From Clostridiaceae bacterium UBA6110 (GTDB lineage: Bacteria; Bacillota; Clostridia; Clostridiales; Clostridiaceae), in contig DIWI01000058.1 in the NCBI GenBank assembly GCA_002428415.1, positions 1 through 51,214 of the forward strand: a stretch of 51,214 bases of DNA. The letters are read 5' to 3'. Made by a program: the position numbers and the translations under genes. Under the pieces are notes generated by a model. That model was not told the origin of the DNA. It worked only from the letters and a program-made list of their open reading frames with translations, and did not search any database. Shown piece by piece: positions 48,819 to 51,214 of the stretch. Within the stretch, counting starts at the first letter, position 1. Each line of letters begins with the position of its first letter.

Positions 48819-50042
48819 ATGGAAAAGAAAGTAGTAATTACAAGTGGAGCTAGAACTGCGGTTGGTGCATTTATGGGGGGACTCAAGACGGTTCCTGTGC
48901 AGAGACTGGCAGCAGCAGCGATAACTGAAGCGCTCAAGCGATCGAATGATCTTAATCCAGAGCTGGTGGATGAAGTTGTAATAGGACATGTTGAATCATC
49001 AGGTGAATCACCTAATATTGGAAGAGATGCAGCTCTGCTTGCAGGACTTTTATCAGCACCAGGAAGTTCAGTAAACAGGATATGCGGATCAGGCATGCAG
49101 TCAGTAGCCAATGGCCTGATGCTAATTCAGACAGGTAATGCGGATGTGGTTGTTGCAGGTGGCGCAGAAAGCCTTTCAAGGGCTCCGTTCTATCTTCCGC
49201 TTGAAGCAAGATATGATGGACTTAAGATGGGAAACTCGGTTCTCAATGATGCTAACAGCACATACCACTACAATGCACAGCCAGCTCCACAGTATCCGAA
49301 GATGCACATGGGAAACACTGCTGAGAATGTAGTAAGGCGTTATTCCATTCCAAGAGAGGATGCAGATAAGTTTGCATTTGACAGCCAGATGAAGGCAAAG
49401 GCAGCCATGGAAACAGGCAGATTTGACAGAGAGATAGTACCTGTTGAAATCAAGGGCAGAAAGGGCGACTCGACATTCGTAAGCAAGGACGAGCATCCAA
49501 AGCCAGCTACAAACATGGAAGGGCTCGCAAAGCTAAAGCCTGCATTCGAGAAAGATGGAACAGTTACAGCAGGCAATGCTTCAGGACTTAACGATGCAGG
49601 TGCTGCAGTTGTCATGATGAGCCAGGAAAAAGCTGATTCACTTGGACTTGAGGCGATGGCTGAAGTCATAGACTTCGCTGTGGTTGCACTTGATCCAAGT
49701 GTAATGGGACTCGGACCTGTATACGCAATCAGGAAGCTTCTTGAGAAGACAGGACTTGCCAAGGAAGATATCGATATATATGAGATCAACGAGGCATTTG
49801 CAGGACAGATGCTTGGATGCATGAAGGAGCTCGACATGTACCTTGACAGCCCGCTTTATGAGAGGATAAACCCCAACGGCGGAGCAATCGCACTTGGACA
49901 TCCGCTTGGAGCAACAGGAACAAGGCTCGTTATAACAGCAATGTATGAGCTCATCGAGAAGAACAAGAAGTATGCAATAACAAGCGCCTGCATAGGTGGC
50001 GGTATGGGCATAGCGGTACTTTTAAAGAATCCTAAGGCGTAA
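48819..50042 (+). CDS. Acetyl-CoA acetyltransferase (thiolase)
   Basis: A thiolase of 407 residues with nucleophile C89 (NRICGSGMQS), histidine in NGGAIALGHPLGATG and second cysteine in SACIGGGMGIAV. The N-terminus VVITSGARTAVGAFMGGLK is typical of acetoacetyl-CoA thiolase (AtoB/ThlA type). ATG 48819 follows CAGGAGGTAGGA; the longer frame from 48780 is unsupported. It interconverts acetoacetyl-CoA (or a similar 3-oxoacyl-CoA) and acetyl-CoA. It is the first gene of an operon with an SDR and a GntP permease behind a perfect RpoN promoter. Confidence 0.94.
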   Translation: MEKKVVITSGARTAVGAFMGGLKTVPVQRLAAAAITEALKRSNDLNPELVDEVVIGHVESSGESPNIGRDAALLAGLLSAPGSSVNRICGSGMQSVANGLMLIQTGNADVVVAGGAESLSRAPFYLPLEARYDGLKMGNSVLNDANSTYHYNAQPAPQYPKMHMGNTAENVVRRYSIPREDADKFAFDSQMKAKAAMETGRFDREIVPVEIKGRKGDSTFVSKDEHPKPATNMEGLAKLKPAFEKDGTVTAGNASGLNDAGAAVVMMSQEKADSLGLEAMAEVIDFAVVALDPSVMGLGPVYAIRKLLEKTGLAKEDIDIYEINEAFAGQMLGCMKELDMYLDSPLYERINPNGGAIALGHPLGATGTRLVITAMYELIEKNKKYAITSACIGGGMGIAVLLKNPKA

Positions 50043-50070
50043 TAAATAGTTATTTATAGGAGGAAATGAA

Positions 50071-50814
50071 ATGAGATTAGAAGGTAAGGTAGCAGTAGTT
50101 ACAGGATCAGCAAGAGGATTAGGAAAAGCGATAGTCGAGAGGCTTGCCAAAGAAGGGGCCAAGGTTGTAGTAACAGACGTTAATGAGGAGGGATGTATCG
50201 AAACAGCAAACCAGATCATTTCAAACGGCGGAGATGCACTAGCGGTAAAATGCGACGTGACAAGCAGAGAATCGGTTGAAGCTCTTGCAGCAGCAATCAT
50301 TTCAAAGTATGGGAAAATCGACATACTTGTCAACAACGCAGGAATAACAAAGGATTCCTCACTCAAGAAGCTCACTGACGCAGCATGGGATGCAGTAATC
50401 AACGTAAACCTAAAATCTGTTTTCCTTTGCACACAGATCATGAGCAATTACATGGTTGAACAGAAGTGGGGAAGGATCATCAGCCTCAGCTCACTTGCAG
50501 GAGTGGCTGGGAACTTCGGTCAGACGAATTATTCGGCTTCAAAGGCAGGAATAATTGGAATGACAAGGACATGGGCTATTGAGCTTGGAAGAAAGAATGT
50601 CACAGCGAATGCAATAGCGCCAGGATTCATGAACACTGAAATGACAAAGACCATACCAGCGGATATCACTAAGACACTTCTTGCGGCTATTCCGGTCGGA
50701 AGAATGGGAGAGCCTGAAGAGATTGCAGCAGCTGTAGTATATCTTGCTACAGAAGAGGCTGGATTCGTAAATGGAGTCACACTCAACATCAACGGCGGAG
50801 CATACGTCAACTAA
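50071..50814 (+). CDS. SDR, 3-oxoacyl-(ACP/CoA) reductase FabG/PhaB type
   Basis: A protein of 247 residues, the standard FabG length. It has TGSARGLGKAI (cofactor loop), NNAGITKDSSL, serine in ISLSSLAGVAGN, the YxxxK pair in YSASKAG, and C-terminal GRMGEPEEIAAAVVYLA. In this operon, between thiolase and an organic-acid permease, acting on 3-hydroxyacyl-CoA/3-oxoacyl-CoA or a free 3-hydroxy-acid is more likely than fatty-acid synthesis; 3-hydroxybutyrate dehydrogenase is one candidate. TAGGAGGAAA precedes ATG. It is 28 bases after the thiolase gene. Confidence 0.9.
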   Translation: MRLEGKVAVVTGSARGLGKAIVERLAKEGAKVVVTDVNEEGCIETANQIISNGGDALAVKCDVTSRESVEALAAAIISKYGKIDILVNNAGITKDSSLKKLTDAAWDAVINVNLKSVFLCTQIMSNYMVEQKWGRIISLSSLAGVAGNFGQTNYSASKAGIIGMTRTWAIELGRKNVTANAIAPGFMNTEMTKTIPADITKTLLAAIPVGRMGEPEEIAAAVVYLATEEAGFVNGVTLNINGGAYVN

Positions 50815-50850
50815 TATCAACCTCAAATAAAAATTAGGAGTGATTAATAA

Positions 50851-51214
50851 ATGCTTGGAGTTATAGGATTACTGGCAGCCATAGCAATACTCATATTCTT
50901 CGTTTTCAAAGGGTATCATGTACTTCCCGTTTCACTTGTCGCTGCAATGGTTGCAATCGTAACAAACAACGCTGATATCTGGAAGGTTCTTACTGAGGGC
51001 TACTCCACATCGCTTAAGAATTTCGTCGGAAACTACATCATCATGTTCTTCCTCGGTGCACTTGTCGGAGAAATACTCCAGCAGAGCGGTGCAGCAAGAA
51101 CTATAGGAGTTAAGCTTGCTAACGTTTTTGGAAGCAAGAGGGCTCTCCTTATAGTCATCCTGACGTCAGTACTGCTTTCATACGGCGGTGTATCAGTATT
51201 CGTAATTGTCTTCT
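50851..51214 (+). CDS. GntP-family permease, 3'-truncated by window edge
   Basis: 121 codons are visible. It has a hydrophobic N-terminus (MLGVIGLLAAIAILIFFVFK), then YHVLPVSLVAAMVAI, GNYIIMFFLGALVGEILQQ, and the GntP motif LLSYGGVSVFVI at the cut. This parallels the complete permease at 16125 (ILSYGGVSLFVQ). TTAGGAGTG lies upstream of ATG. It is the third gene of the RpoN operon after thiolase and SDR, so it probably imports the hydroxy- or keto-acid that they degrade. The remaining roughly 300 residues lie outside. Confidence 0.85.
   Translation, partial: MLGVIGLLAAIAILIFFVFKGYHVLPVSLVAAMVAIVTNNADIWKVLTEGYSTSLKNFVGNYIIMFFLGALVGEILQQSGAARTIGVKLANVFGSKRALLIVILTSVLLSYGGVSVFVIVF

Overview
This looks like a stretch of chromosome from a strictly anaerobic, amino-acid- or organic-acid-fermenting member of the Clostridia (Firmicutes). 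The evidence is strong AGGAGG ribosome-binding sites, moderate-to-low G+C, heavy AGG/AGA arginine codon use, electron-transferring flavoprotein-linked acyl-CoA reduction, an oxygen-sensitive 4-hydroxybutyryl-CoA dehydratase-type enzyme, and many sigma-54 (RpoN) activators. The genus cannot be fixed from the sequence. I saw no rRNA, tRNA, CRISPR array, insertion sequence or phage gene.

Layout. (1) 1-7.4 kb: a D-glucarate locus with a cut-off tartronate semialdehyde reductase, glucarate dehydratase, a DHDPS-family lyase, a PrpR-type sigma-54 activator, a GltD/NfnB-like flavoprotein and a second reductase. (2) 7.6-10.7 kb: a tyrosine-phosphoregulation module for capsule/exopolysaccharide (chain-length protein, PHP phosphatase, BY-kinase) without any glycosyltransferase, plus a metallo-beta-lactamase-fold hydrolase. 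(3) 10.7-30.1 kb: a large catabolic block around one sigma-54 activator (21.1-22.5 kb). It holds acyl-CoA dehydrogenase-EtfBA, a GntP-type permease, an FMN oxidoreductase, an AEC permease, an SDR, a stand-alone adenylation-domain protein, and an operon with an AbfD-like [4Fe-4S]/FAD dehydratase, 3-hydroxyacyl-CoA dehydrogenase, crotonase, CoA-transferase, an odd crotonase-fold protein, thiolase and an Nfu-type Fe-S protein. Five near-perfect -24/-12 promoters head these transcription units. (4) 30.2-36.4 kb: a TetR-controlled FtsX/MacB-like ABC exporter, a TraX-family protein and a flavodoxin. (5) 36.5-40.0 kb: a ferritin-like/VIT1 membrane protein behind a Fur-like box, and an ammonium transporter-PII operon whose leader carries a terminator overlapped by a possible ANTAR-type hairpin. 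(6) 40.2-45.1 kb: a cytochrome b5-like lipoprotein, a second TetR-ABC-2 exporter operon, a small zinc-ribbon protein and a YczE-like membrane protein. (7) 45.2 kb to the end: a second sigma-54 catabolic locus with a divergent thiolase, a PAS activator with a GAFSGA loop, then thiolase-SDR-GntP permease, which runs off the window.

How it fits together (inference). Regions 3 and 7 look like two substrate-responsive, RpoN-driven modules that import a small organic acid, activate it with CoA, and pass it through dehydration, hydration, oxidation and thiolysis. Acyl-CoA dehydrogenase/Etf would serve as the reductive electron sink. The substrate of region 3 is unknown, and several of its enzymes differ from their textbook relatives at active-site positions. 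That block is the best candidate here for an undescribed pathway.
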